The translations under genes were made by a program, and so were the position numbers. 64,000 bases of DNA, from NCBI GenBank assembly GCA_963828705.1, contig CAWHGA010000034.1:65918-129917 (forward strand), written 5' to 3'. The DNA comes from CAWDJT01 sp963828705. Its GTDB lineage: Bacteria; Desulfobacterota; Syntrophobacteria; Syntrophobacterales; Syntrophobacteraceae. The notes below the pieces were generated by a model, which was not told the DNA's origin, ran no database searches, and saw only the letters and a program-made list of their open reading frames with translations. Shown here piece by piece: positions 54,554-62,810 of this stretch. Position 1 is the stretch's first letter. Each line of letters opens with the position of its first letter.

Positions 54554-55345
54554 TTACGGTTTGGGATACGTCAGCCGCACCGGTGTCCCGGCCCGGACAT
54601 CCAGGAGCTTCCCGGCATGCTGCTGGTTCGCAGCAATTTCCAGGTAACCGTGGCTACCGATGAGGGCCATCATGGCCCCGACAGGTTGTTCTCCATAGGT
54701 CATGGTGAGACCATTGAGTTTGAGCCTTGCGATCTCTATCAACAGCTCTTCCGCAGGAGCAAAACCGTTCACCGTCTCTTCATCCAGATTAGTGATAATG
54801 TTACCGAAATGGTCCACATGGATGACTTCTCCTCGCAGGGTTCGGTCGCTTCTCACCATGGTGGTCCAGCCGGCAATGTGGGGTTCCCAGGGCGCCCCCA
54901 GGTTTTCCATGGCTACCCCTGCAGCCAGGTGAGCAGCCACCGGGGCAAAGATGTCTCGCCCATGGAAGGTGGGGCTCACCGGCAAACGCCAATACTGCTG
55001 GTTCTCCAGGGATCGTGCTTCCCAGTCCGGCTCTTTGCGGCACACCCAGGAAAACAGGCCGTTATCCGGTCCCACCAGGAAGTACTCGGGGGTCCGCAGC
55101 ACCAGCCCCTGGCGTTTGGTCCCGACACCCGGATCGATGATAGCCAGGTGGATAGTGCCCGGTGGGAAGTCTTTGTACACCGTGCTCAGCAAGAAGGCGC
55201 CCGACCGCACATCCTGCGGCTGCACCAGGTGAGAGATATCAACCAGACGCGCTTGCGCACAGATGCCCAGTATGGATCCCTTGAGGCTTGCTACATAGCC
55301 GTCTTTGAGTCCATAATCGGTAAGGAGAGTAATGATTGGCGCCAT
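54554..55345 (-). CDS. SAM hydroxide adenosyltransferase (DUF62 family)
   Basis: A 263-residue member of the family that includes fluorinase and chlorinase. The N-terminal ITLLTDYGLKDGYVASLKG carries the family Asp, IHLAIIDPGVGTKRQGLVLR the conserved PGVG-R segment, and TFHGRDIFAPVAAHLA the His-Arg-Asp triad region. The C-terminal domain (GEVIHVDHFGNIITNLD) contributes the adenine pocket. Without the long halogenase loop, family members hydrolyse SAM to adenosine and methionine using water. The in vivo role is unclear. An EamA transporter gene lies 29 bases upstream in the same direction. Confidence 0.88.
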   Translation of the reverse strand: MAPIITLLTDYGLKDGYVASLKGSILGICAQARLVDISHLVQPQDVRSGAFLLSTVYKDFPPGTIHLAIIDPGVGTKRQGLVLRTPEYFLVGPDNGLFSWVCRKEPDWEARSLENQQYWRLPVSPTFHGRDIFAPVAAHLAAGVAMENLGAPWEPHIAGWTTMVRSDRTLRGEVIHVDHFGNIITNLDEETVNGFAPAEELLIEIARLKLNGLTMTYGEQPVGAMMALIGSHGYLEIAANQQHAGKLLDVRAGTPVRLTYPKP

Positions 55346-55374
55346 TGCCTGCTGTTCCCAATTCGTTTGCCAGC

Positions 55375-56364
55375 TTAGCCGTCGCTGCCAAACCGGTTCA
55401 ATGGTCCTCGTACTCCGACCCCTGAATCCTCTTGCCGGCGGCGGATCAGAGCCGGTGTCTGGTCGTCATATTCGCGGTGTGCCTGCAGCAGCACTATGGC
55501 CGCAATGACCAGGACACCACCCAGTAACTGCAGAGGTTCCAGCACCTCGCCTAAAAAAAGATACGAAATCAAGCCGGCGGTGATCGGTTCCAACGTCGCA
55601 GTGATGCTGGCCCGGGTGGAGCGGATCAAGTTGATGCCTTCCATGTAGAGGCCGAAAGGCACCACCGTTCCGAGAATGGCGATGTAGGCGACACACAGCC
55701 ATTCGACTGGCGCGTATGAGCGGCGCAAGAACACCAGCGGCGGTTGCACCACGTTCCAGACCAGCGCTGCAAACATCAGCGAATAAAACAGCACCGTCCA
55801 CGAAGAATATCGGCACATCAGCCGTTCTCCATAAATGGCGTAGCCGGCGAAGACCACAGCGGAAATCAAACCGCTGATGATCCCCACCCGGTTCATGGTG
55901 AGCAGGTCCAGGTTGTAGCCGCCCACCATCAGATAGCAGCCGATGGTGGCGCCTACCAGCGCCGTCACCATGGTGCGGGTCAGCCGCTGGTGAGCAAACA
56001 CGACGGCGTGGAGCGCGATCAGCACCGGCGCCAGGTATTCCAGTAGGATGGCTGCCGCCACCTGGATCTTGCTGATGGTGAACAGGTAGGTAAACTGCAC
56101 CGTCGCCATCCCGGCCACACCCAGCCACACGAAGGCCCAAAAGTCCTGGGTGGCAATCCGCAGAAGGGGTCGTTTGCGCCACAGGAACCAGATCAGCAGG
56201 ACCGCTGAAGCCAGAGTGAGGCGCATCTGTACCAACTGGAAGGTTGTGATCCCACGGTTGAATAAGAATTTGGCCGAGGATCCGGAAATCGCCCACAGGA
56301 TCGCGGCCAGCACCACATAGAGGTAGCCACGTTTGGGCACAGCAGTGGATGGATCTGAGGTCAT
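55375..56364 (-). CDS. EamA/DMT-family transporter
   Basis: A protein of about 329 residues with ten predicted membrane helices in two EamA repeats (YLYVVLAAILWAISGSSAKFLFNRG... and GIISGLISAVVFAGYAIYGERLM...EPITAGLISYLFLGEVLEPLQLLGGVLVIAAIVLLQ). RhaT/EamA-type exporters carry metabolites such as amino acids or sugars; the substrate cannot be read. Start ATG 56364 is preferred because the family begins at KRGYLYVVLAAILW; further in-frame ATGs lie at 56397 and 56463. It leads the SAM hydrolase-like gene. Confidence 0.87.
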   Translation of the reverse strand: MTSDPSTAVPKRGYLYVVLAAILWAISGSSAKFLFNRGITTFQLVQMRLTLASAVLLIWFLWRKRPLLRIATQDFWAFVWLGVAGMATVQFTYLFTISKIQVAAAILLEYLAPVLIALHAVVFAHQRLTRTMVTALVGATIGCYLMVGGYNLDLLTMNRVGIISGLISAVVFAGYAIYGERLMCRYSSWTVLFYSLMFAALVWNVVQPPLVFLRRSYAPVEWLCVAYIAILGTVVPFGLYMEGINLIRSTRASITATLEPITAGLISYLFLGEVLEPLQLLGGVLVIAAIVLLQAHREYDDQTPALIRRRQEDSGVGVRGPLNRFGSDG

Positions 56365-56558
56365 GGTGAAGGATACTCGCTTGGCTGTGATTGGCATCGA
56401 GTGGTTGTTGAGAGGCTGACCCTGGACCGGTGGCGCTGAGATCCCCCGGACAATGGCCGGCATTCAGGCCCGGTCCGCTGGCAGCACCCCCTGGTCGTCG
56501 GAACGCCCGGAAGACGGCCGACTTGTGCTAACACAACATTCTGGGGGTGTCAAAACGT

Positions 56559-56588
56559 TTGGATCAGCCCGAGAGAATACGTTATGAT
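56559..56588 (+). promoter_or_regulatory. Putative promoter for the IMPase-like gene
   Basis: TTGGAT at 56559 and TATGAT at 56583 with an 18-base spacer, about 80 bases before the start codon at 56669. Confidence 0.45.
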
Positions 56589-56668
56589 CACCATAAAAGC
56601 GTGCTCGGGAATGTTCCTGGCGGTCCCAGGAAGGCAACAGACCGACTACTATCGAATGAGGAGAGAAT

Positions 56669-57466
56669 ATGACAGCCCAGGAATATGATGCCAAGGAACT
56701 CATCCGGTTTGCCGTGGACACAGTGCAACAAGCCGGAGAGCAAGCACTTCGGTACTACGGTAAGGGCAATCCCAAGATCAAATTCGACGAAGAGCTGGTC
56801 ACGGAAGCGGAGCTCAATCTTTCTGATTTGTTCCGCAATCAAATGCGGGCGAAATTTCCCGAACATCGGATCTTCGGCGAAGAAACCATGGCCGCCGGCT
56901 ACACCCACGATGCCGGCGGTTTCGTCTGGGTGTTCGATCGCCTCGACGGGGTGGCCAACTTCCAGGCTGGAATTCCCGTCTGGGGGATATCCATGGCATT
57001 GTTAGAGAATTTTTGGCCGGTATTGGGTGTGTTTTATATGCCGGTGACCAAGGACCTGTTCTACGCCCAGGCCGGGGAACAGGCCTACCACGGTGATCGC
57101 AAGATGACCATTCCCGATCAGCCGGAAGTGAACAACGAAAGCCTGCTTTTTACCTATTCCCGGTTCAACAACCACTACCGCACGTCATTTCCCGGTAAAA
57201 TCCGTAACCTGGGGTGCACTGCGGCCCACATCTGTTATGTGGCCCTCGGTCGAGCCGAAGCGGCCCTCATGGGGCATGTGTCCTATCAGGATTTGGCCGC
57301 GGCGCAGATCATCCTGGAGGCTGCCGGTGGGGAGATCCGCAAGGTGGATGGCAACAAGTTCCAGCTCAATGAATACCTCGACGGCGGGCGCATTGATGAC
57401 CACCTGATGGTGGCCCGCAAAGGCAGGCACGCCGCGATTCGGGTCTATCTGCAGGAAAGCGCGTAA
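56669..57466 (+). CDS. Inositol monophosphatase-like protein, divergent
   Basis: A 265-residue protein of the IMPase/FBPase superfamily. Metal-binding parts are FGEETM (Glu pair), VFDRLDGVANF in place of the usual DPLDGTxNF, and a late SYQDLAAAQIILEAAGGEI in place of WDxAAG. The core aspartates of DxLDG are kept, so phosphatase activity is possible, but the Pro-to-Arg and Thr-to-Val changes and the altered WD motif suggest another substrate or weaker activity. Ribosome site GAGGAGAG. It is flanked by a promoter-like sequence and a hairpin, so it is probably a single-gene unit. Confidence 0.8.
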   Translation: MTAQEYDAKELIRFAVDTVQQAGEQALRYYGKGNPKIKFDEELVTEAELNLSDLFRNQMRAKFPEHRIFGEETMAAGYTHDAGGFVWVFDRLDGVANFQAGIPVWGISMALLENFWPVLGVFYMPVTKDLFYAQAGEQAYHGDRKMTIPDQPEVNNESLLFTYSRFNNHYRTSFPGKIRNLGCTAAHICYVALGRAEAALMGHVSYQDLAAAQIILEAAGGEIRKVDGNKFQLNEYLDGGRIDDHLMVARKGRHAAIRVYLQESA

Positions 57467-57508
57467 GGCGGGCTGTCGCGAAATCTTGAGCAAGACTTGA
57501 GGATCGAA

Positions 57509-57548
57509 GGGGTGGATGATCCCGCGGATGGGCGCGATCATCCACCCC
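57509..57548. terminator. Hairpin between convergent genes
   Basis: GGGGTGGATGATC and GATCATCCACCCC form a perfect 13-base stem with a 14-base loop, between the IMPase-like gene and the convergent glnS. Likely a shared transcript end, though T-runs are short. Confidence 0.6.
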
Positions 57549-57644
57549 TTCATGACTGGTTATGAGCTTAAGGGCTAACCGCGGCGCCACGCGGCTTCGC
57601 CCCTTACGAAGATAGCCGCCGTACGCCTTTGCTTTTTGAGAGTA

Positions 57645-59354
57645 TCAGCCGCCTTGGGCGGTCTTTTCCGACTGCTGGATCTTGGCCCAGGTGTCGCGCA
57701 GATGTTACCGTACGGTTGAAGACCAAGGCATCCTTCCTCGAATCCACTGAATCCACGCAGAAATACCCCAGACGTTCAAACTGAATTCGGCTTCCCGGTG
57801 CGGCCTCCGCCAGGGACTCGGTTCCACCCGGCAGGATTTCAGGACTTCCAGTGAGTTGGGGTTGAGGAAGGCTTTGAAACCCAGGTTCTCAGGATCGTCG
57901 CTGGGATCGGGCTTGGTGAGAAGCCGGTCGTAGAGGCGCACTTCCGCCGGCAAGGCGTGGGCGGCCGAAACCCAATGGAGAGTGGCCTTCACCTGCCGGC
58001 CGTCGGGAGCGCCTCCGCCGCGAGTTTCCGGATCGTAGGTGCAACGCAGTTCCACCACCTCACCCGTTTGTGGGTCTTTGACCACATCCACGCACTTGAT
58101 GAAGTAGCCATAGCGCAGCCGCACCTCGCGACCCGGCGCCAGCCGGTAGAACTTTTTCGGAGGATTCTCCATAAAGTCGTCCCGCTCCAGGTAAAGCACC
58201 CGCGAAAAGGGTACGGGCCGGGTACCCATGGACGGGTCTTCGGGGTTGTTGACGGCGTCCAGATATTCCTCCTGGCCTTCAGGATAGTTTTCGATCACCA
58301 CTTTGAGCGGCCGCAGCACCGCCATCACCCGCGGAGCTTCACGGTTGAGGACCTCGCGCACGCAGTATTCGAGGAGTGCCATGTCCACCAGGCTTTCCCG
58401 TTTGCCGACACCGATGCGTTCACAGAAATTGCGGATGGCTTCGGGCGGATAGCCGCGACGGCGCAGGCCGGCTAGAGTCGGCATGCGCGGATCATCCCAG
58501 CCGCTCACGCGGCTCTCCTGTACCAGCTGCAGCAGCTTGCGTTTGCTCATCACGGTGAACGCCAGATTCAGTCGGGCGAATTCGATCTGCTGGGGGTGGT
58601 AGACGTTGAGTTCATCCAGAAACCAGTCGTAGAGCGGGCGATGGTCTTCATATTCCATGGTGCAGATGGAATGGGTGATGCCTTCGATGGAATCGCTCAG
58701 CCCGTGGGCGTAATCGTACATGGGATAGATGCACCACTGGGTGCCGGTGCGATGATGAGGGTCCCTACGGATGCGATACATCACCGGATCGCGCAGGTTA
58801 AGATTGCCGGATGCCATGTCGATCTTGGCGCGCAGCACGTGAGTCCCGTCTTCGAATTCCCCGGAGCGCATGCCTTGGAACAGGTCCAGGTTTTCTTCGA
58901 CGGAACGGTTCCGGTAGGGGCTTTCCTTGCCTGGTACGGTCAGGGTTCCGCGGTAGTCCCGGATGTCATCGGCCGTCAGGCTGCAAACGTAGGCCTTGCC
59001 CAGTTTGATCAGCTGGACCGCAAAATCATAGAGCTGCTCGAAATAATCCGACGCATAGTAAAGCCGATTGCCCCAATCGAAGCCCAGCCAGCGGACATCA
59101 GCCTGGATGGATTCGACGTATTCGATATCTTCCTTGCCGGGGTTGGTGTCATCAAAGCGAAAGTTGCAGACGCCGCCGAATTCGGCCGCCAGACCGAAAT
59201 TCAGGCAAATGGATTTGGCATGACCGATATGCAGGTAGCCGTTGGGTTCGGGAGGGAAGCGCGTCATGACCCGACCGCCGAACTTGTTGGACTCAATATC
59301 TTCGAGGACAATATTACGAATGAAGCTGGATGGGCTGGCACCGTCGATACTCAT
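57645..59354 (-). CDS. glnS: Glutaminyl-tRNA synthetase (two frameshifts at the 3' end)
   Basis: A class I synthetase of about 569 residues with the HIGH motif in RFPPEPNGYLHIGHAKSICLNFGLA, the MSKRKL signature (VMSKRKLLQLV), and the anticodon-binding beta-barrels (VLRPLKVVIENYPEG..., LRYGYFIKCVDVVKDPQTGEVVELRCTYDPETRGG). The frame breaks near 57820 (one base missing; repaired VEPESLAEAAPGSRIQFERLGYF) and again near 57703 (one extra base). After repair it ends NRTVTLRDTWAKIQQSEKTA at the stop at 57645. ATG 59354 has GGGAG upstream; the extension to 59432 is unconserved. Confidence 0.93.
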
Positions 59355-59564
59355 AAGATAGCTCCCTGAATTCTGGACATGTTCGCGACAAAAGCGTTCG
59401 CAGGCGCGACCCGTATCGGTCGATGCGAACACATTCTATTTGGTGCCCAATCGGCCTAGGTTGTCAACCAAATTATCGGTGGCAAGGCTCGTGGCAATGC
59501 ACTGCGGACCAGATGGTTGCACTAAGTACAGCTCCACAGAATTATAGTGACCAATAATTCGTTC

Positions 59565-59636
59565 CGTCACCCCCGCGAAGGCGGGGGTCCAGTAGCTTCC
59601 TAATCCATCTGGATTCCCGCCTTCGCGGGAATGACG
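59565..59636. repeat. Dispersed inverted repeat, family C, copy 3 (best copy)
   Basis: CGTCACCCCCGCGAAGGCGGGGGTCCAG and CTGGATTCCCGCCTTCGCGGGAATGACG flank a 16-base centre. Each arm is itself a hairpin (CCCCCGC-GAAG-GCGGGGG and TCCCGC-CTTC-GCGGGA) and the arms also pair with each other. It lies in the 563-base gap 59355-59917 between glnS and tetR; the rest of the gap holds only the tetR promoter and unconserved open frames. Confidence 0.75.
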
Positions 59637-59877
59637 AGCAGGATGGGCAGTATTATCGGATACCCTATTCTGTGGCGCTGTACAAGGAGCCTTAAACGAC
59701 GAAAAGGACCAGGGGCAGTGGAGTTTTTTGCCCAAGAGCCGCCAAGATTCCTGCCGGCATATCGAAGGGTTGTCTTTTTCAGGGGTGAGAAGAACGATCC
59801 CGAAAAGACCCTCTTGCCACGCCTCAACCCACAGAAAATGGGGCACCAAGAAAGTTTGCCGGCACCTTCGCAAGCGC

Positions 59878-59906
59878 TTGACATATTACATAGTATCTGA
59901 TATGTA
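59878..59906 (+). promoter_or_regulatory. tetR promoter with overlapping palindromic operator
   Basis: A consensus -35 (TTGACA, 59878), a 17-base spacer and TATGTA (59901). An interrupted palindrome ACATAT-N13-ATATGT (59881-59905), extended outward by GCG/CGC, covers both elements. A TetR dimer bound there would block transcription, so autorepression of the tetR-hbd-acd operon is likely. Confidence 0.6.
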
Positions 59907-59917
59907 ACGCTACCTTT

Positions 59918-60508
59918 ATGAAAACTGCTACGCAAAACAAAAAAGAGGCAAAATCTGAGGTAACCCGCAAGAATATTCTGGTGGCGGCAAGCCGCCTGTT
60001 TGCCCGGCGCGGTTACCACAAGACCACTATTGCCGACATCGCCCAAGCCATCGGGCTTACTTCCGGGGCCATCTTCCACCATTTCGCGTCCAAGGAGGCG
60101 CTTTTGGAAGCTGTGGTGGCCTGGCTGGCTCGCGGTATCACCATTTATTCCGACTATCTCGAAGGCATTGAAACCAGCGGACTGCCTGCCGTGCATGGCG
60201 TCATCGCCATCATGTGTGACCATTTCCGTCGTCAGCCCGAAGCCACTATCTGCCTGGCGGCGCTGGCCACCGAATTTGCCGGTAGCCATCACCCGATGGA
60301 GGCGACCCTCAAGCAGGTCTATGAGGATTTCGTCGGCACCTTCGCCGGCATTCTGGAAAACCATCCTAAGGTGCGCGATCCGCGGGCTGCGGCTATCGCC
60401 TTTGTGGGTTCGGTTCAGGGGATCGCCATCCAGGGTTTGCTGCGCGAGAACGAACACACCATCGATGAGCTGGCGAACGCTTTCCTCACTATGTTCGCCG
60501 AATGGTAA
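59918..60508 (+). CDS. TetR-family regulator of the acyl-CoA gene cluster
   Basis: A 196-residue TetR protein. The N-terminal helix-turn-helix reads TRKNILVAASRLFARRGYHKTTIADIAQAIGLTSGAIFHHFASKEALLEAVV; the C-terminal ligand domain resembles regulators that sense acyl-CoA or fatty acids, but the ligand cannot be read. It directly precedes hbd, acyl-CoA dehydrogenase and thiolase genes, and a palindrome overlaps its promoter. It probably represses the cluster until an acyl-CoA inducer appears. Confidence 0.9.
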   Translation: MKTATQNKKEAKSEVTRKNILVAASRLFARRGYHKTTIADIAQAIGLTSGAIFHHFASKEALLEAVVAWLARGITIYSDYLEGIETSGLPAVHGVIAIMCDHFRRQPEATICLAALATEFAGSHHPMEATLKQVYEDFVGTFAGILENHPKVRDPRAAAIAFVGSVQGIAIQGLLRENEHTIDELANAFLTMFAEW

Positions 60509-60593
60509 CAATCGACCCGATGACGTTCGTCACGGGTCCTAAATCGAAGATTGCTGCGATCAAGACAGACCAACCTACAAGCAGGAGGACACT

Positions 60594-61451
60594 ATGGAAA
60601 TCAAGAAGCTTGCCGTATTGGGAGCCGGCATCATGGGCGCGGGCATTGCTCAGGTGGCTGCTGAAGCCGGTTACAGCGTGGTCATTCGCGATATCGAGGA
60701 TCGTTTCGTCGAAAAGGGGCTGGCCACCATCAAGGGTAACCTGGATCGGGCCGTTTCCAAAGGTAAGCTGGAGGCCACGGCTGCGGCCGCCATACTGGGG
60801 CGCGTTGCCGGGACCACTGATCTCAAGACGGCGGTGGCCGATGCCGATTTCGTCATTGAAGCGGTGGTGGAAGTGATGAACATCAAAAAGCAGGTGCTCA
60901 AAGAACTCGATGAGCTTTGTCGACCGGAAACCGTCATTGCGTCCAACACTTCGGGGCTTTCCATCACCGAAATGGCGGCGGCTACCGCCCGTCCCGACCG
61001 CATCATCGGCATGCACTTCTTCAATCCGGTGCCGGTTATGAAGCTGGTGGAGCTCATTCGCGGCTTCGTCACCAGCGATGCCACCTTCGCCGTCACCAAG
61101 GCACTCACCGAGAAATTCGGCAAGATCCCCATCGAGATCAAGGAAGCCCCGGGGTTTGCCGTCAACCGAATCCTCTGCCCCATGATCAATGAAGCCATTT
61201 TCGTCTATGCCGAAGGGATCGCTGCGGCGGAAGACATCGACCGCGGCATGGTGTTGGGTGCCAATCATCCCATCGGCCCGCTGGCCCTGGCCGACATGGT
61301 GGGTCTGGACACTCTGCTGCTGGTGCTGGATGGTCTGCACCAGGAACTCGGGGAAGACAAATATCGGCCCGCACCGTTGCTGCGCAAGATGGTCCGGGCC
61401 GGACACCTGGGTCGCAAGAGCGGCCAGGGGTTCTTCGATTATCGCAAGTAG
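60594..61451 (+). CDS. 3-hydroxybutyryl-CoA dehydrogenase
   Basis: A 285-residue 3-hydroxyacyl-CoA dehydrogenase. It has NAD-binding Rossmann motif AVLGAGIMGAGIAQVAAEAGYSVVIRD, catalytic Ser/His context ASNTSGLSITEMAAATARPDRIIGMHFFNPVPVMKLVELIRG, and the C-terminal dimer domain (GFAVNRILCPMINEAIFVY, RKSGQGFFDYRK). It interconverts 3-hydroxybutyryl-CoA and acetoacetyl-CoA in butyrate or fatty acid oxidation. Good ribosome site (AGGAGG). Followed by acyl-CoA dehydrogenase after 34 bases. Confidence 0.94.
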   Translation: MEIKKLAVLGAGIMGAGIAQVAAEAGYSVVIRDIEDRFVEKGLATIKGNLDRAVSKGKLEATAAAAILGRVAGTTDLKTAVADADFVIEAVVEVMNIKKQVLKELDELCRPETVIASNTSGLSITEMAAATARPDRIIGMHFFNPVPVMKLVELIRGFVTSDATFAVTKALTEKFGKIPIEIKEAPGFAVNRILCPMINEAIFVYAEGIAAAEDIDRGMVLGANHPIGPLALADMVGLDTLLLVLDGLHQELGEDKYRPAPLLRKMVRAGHLGRKSGQGFFDYRK

Positions 61452-61485
61452 TTCTATTTACATTGGAAACTATGGAGGAACAGCC

Positions 61486-62643
61486 ATGCAATACGATCTG
61501 ACCGAAGAACAACGCATTCTACAGAATATGGTTCGCCGGCTGGCCAAGGAAAAGGTCGCCCCGGGGGCTGGTAAGCGTGACGAAGACGGCAAATTCGACT
61601 GGTCGATGGTGGAGCTGATGCGGGAAAACGGCCTCTACGGCATCGATTTCCCGGAAGCCTACGGCGGTTCGGAAGCGGGACTTCTGGCGATGGCCATCGT
61701 CGTCGAAGAACTGTGCAAGGTGGATGGGGCCTGCGGTCTGCTGATTGCCGACCACGAACTGGGATGTTTGCCTATCATGCTGGCCGCCAACGAGGCGCAG
61801 AAGGAGAAATACCTGCCCAAACTGGCGAGCGGCGAGCACCTCGGCGCTTTTGCCCTCACCGAGCCGTCCGCCGGCTCCGATGTGGCGCGGCTGCGTTGCC
61901 GAGCCAAGAAAGATGGCGATCATTACATCCTCAACGGTACCAAGACTTTTATCACCAACGGCGGTGTGGCCGAGGTGGTGACCGTCTATGCGGTCGTCGA
62001 TCCCGACAAATCGACCCACAAGAACTCCGGAGTTTTCATTGTGGAAAAGGGTATGCCGGGTTTTTCGGTGGGGAAGAAGGAAAACAAGATGGGCATCCGC
62101 TGGTCGGAAACGGTTGAACTCATCTTTGAAGACTGCCGGGTGCCGGCGGAGAATCTCCTGGGGCAGGAAGGGGATGGTTTTGCGGTGATGATGAAAACCC
62201 TGAATTTTTCTCGCCTCGGCGTGGCCGCTCAAGCCCTGGGCATAGCGGCCGGGGCGCTTGAATACGCGATTGCCTATGCCAAGGAACGGGAGGCTTTCGG
62301 CAAGCCCATTATCCAGCACCAGGGGATCGGTTTCAAGCTGGCGGACATGGCGATGCGCACCGAAGCCGCCCGTCAGCTGCTGTACAAGACCTGCGCCATG
62401 ATGCAGGAACTGCCTAAGGACATGAGCCGCATTGGCCCGGAATACATCCGCATGGCGTCCATGGCCAAGTGCTTGTGCGGGGATGTAGCCATGTGGGTCA
62501 CCACCGAAGCCGTCCAGGTCCTGGGTGGCTACGGCTATATCAAGGAATATCCGGTGGAACGCATGATGCGCGATGCCAAGATCACCCAAATCTACGAAGG
62601 CAGCAATGAGATTCAGCGGGTGGTGATCGCCAACACGCTGTAG
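61486..62643 (+). CDS. Acyl-CoA dehydrogenase (short-chain, butyryl-CoA type)
   Basis: A 385-residue FAD enzyme. It has QYDLTEEQRILQNMVRRLAKEKVAPGA at the N-terminus, FALTEPSAGSDVARL and YILNGTKTFITNGG (FAD/substrate loops), and the C-terminal AVQVLGGYGYIKEYPVERMMRDAKITQIYEGSNEIQR. The Glu of YEGSNEIQ is at the catalytic-base position of short-chain members. It oxidises acyl-CoA to enoyl-CoA, passing electrons to ETF. The start is ATG 61486 with GGAGG upstream; a longer open frame from 61189 overlaps hbd and is an artefact. Confidence 0.94.
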   Translation: MQYDLTEEQRILQNMVRRLAKEKVAPGAGKRDEDGKFDWSMVELMRENGLYGIDFPEAYGGSEAGLLAMAIVVEELCKVDGACGLLIADHELGCLPIMLAANEAQKEKYLPKLASGEHLGAFALTEPSAGSDVARLRCRAKKDGDHYILNGTKTFITNGGVAEVVTVYAVVDPDKSTHKNSGVFIVEKGMPGFSVGKKENKMGIRWSETVELIFEDCRVPAENLLGQEGDGFAVMMKTLNFSRLGVAAQALGIAAGALEYAIAYAKEREAFGKPIIQHQGIGFKLADMAMRTEAARQLLYKTCAMMQELPKDMSRIGPEYIRMASMAKCLCGDVAMWVTTEAVQVLGGYGYIKEYPVERMMRDAKITQIYEGSNEIQRVVIANTL

Positions 62644-62672
62644 AGGGAGAAAAGTCGTCGTGTGTCACATTT

Positions 62673-62746
62673 GCGTTATTCCGGCGAAGACCGGAATGCA
62701 GTTTTTCAAGACCTCCTGGACCCCGGTTTTCACCGGGGTGACGGCA
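62673..62746. repeat. Dispersed inverted repeat, family C, copy 4
   Basis: TTATTCCGGCGAAGACCGGAATGCAG and CCTGGACCCCGGTTTTCACCGGGGTGACGGCA, two hairpin arms in the family C layout, within the gap between acyl-CoA dehydrogenase and thiolase. The gap (167 bases) separates the two genes, so the thiolase may have its own transcript or depend on read-through. Confidence 0.65.
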
Positions 62747-62810
62747 GGGGCAACTTGCCACCGAGCTTTTTGGACACCCTCCTGTAAGTAAATATTGAGG
62801 AGACACAACC

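Noticed and set aside
59600..60511. 303-residue minus-strand ORF opposite tetR
   Set aside because: It is a shadow of the TetR gene and includes repeat translation (VIPAKAGIQ); no family resemblance.
61189..61485. Acyl-CoA dehydrogenase frame extending back to 61189
   Set aside because: It lies within hbd in another frame; ATG 61486 has GGAGG and the conserved N-terminus.
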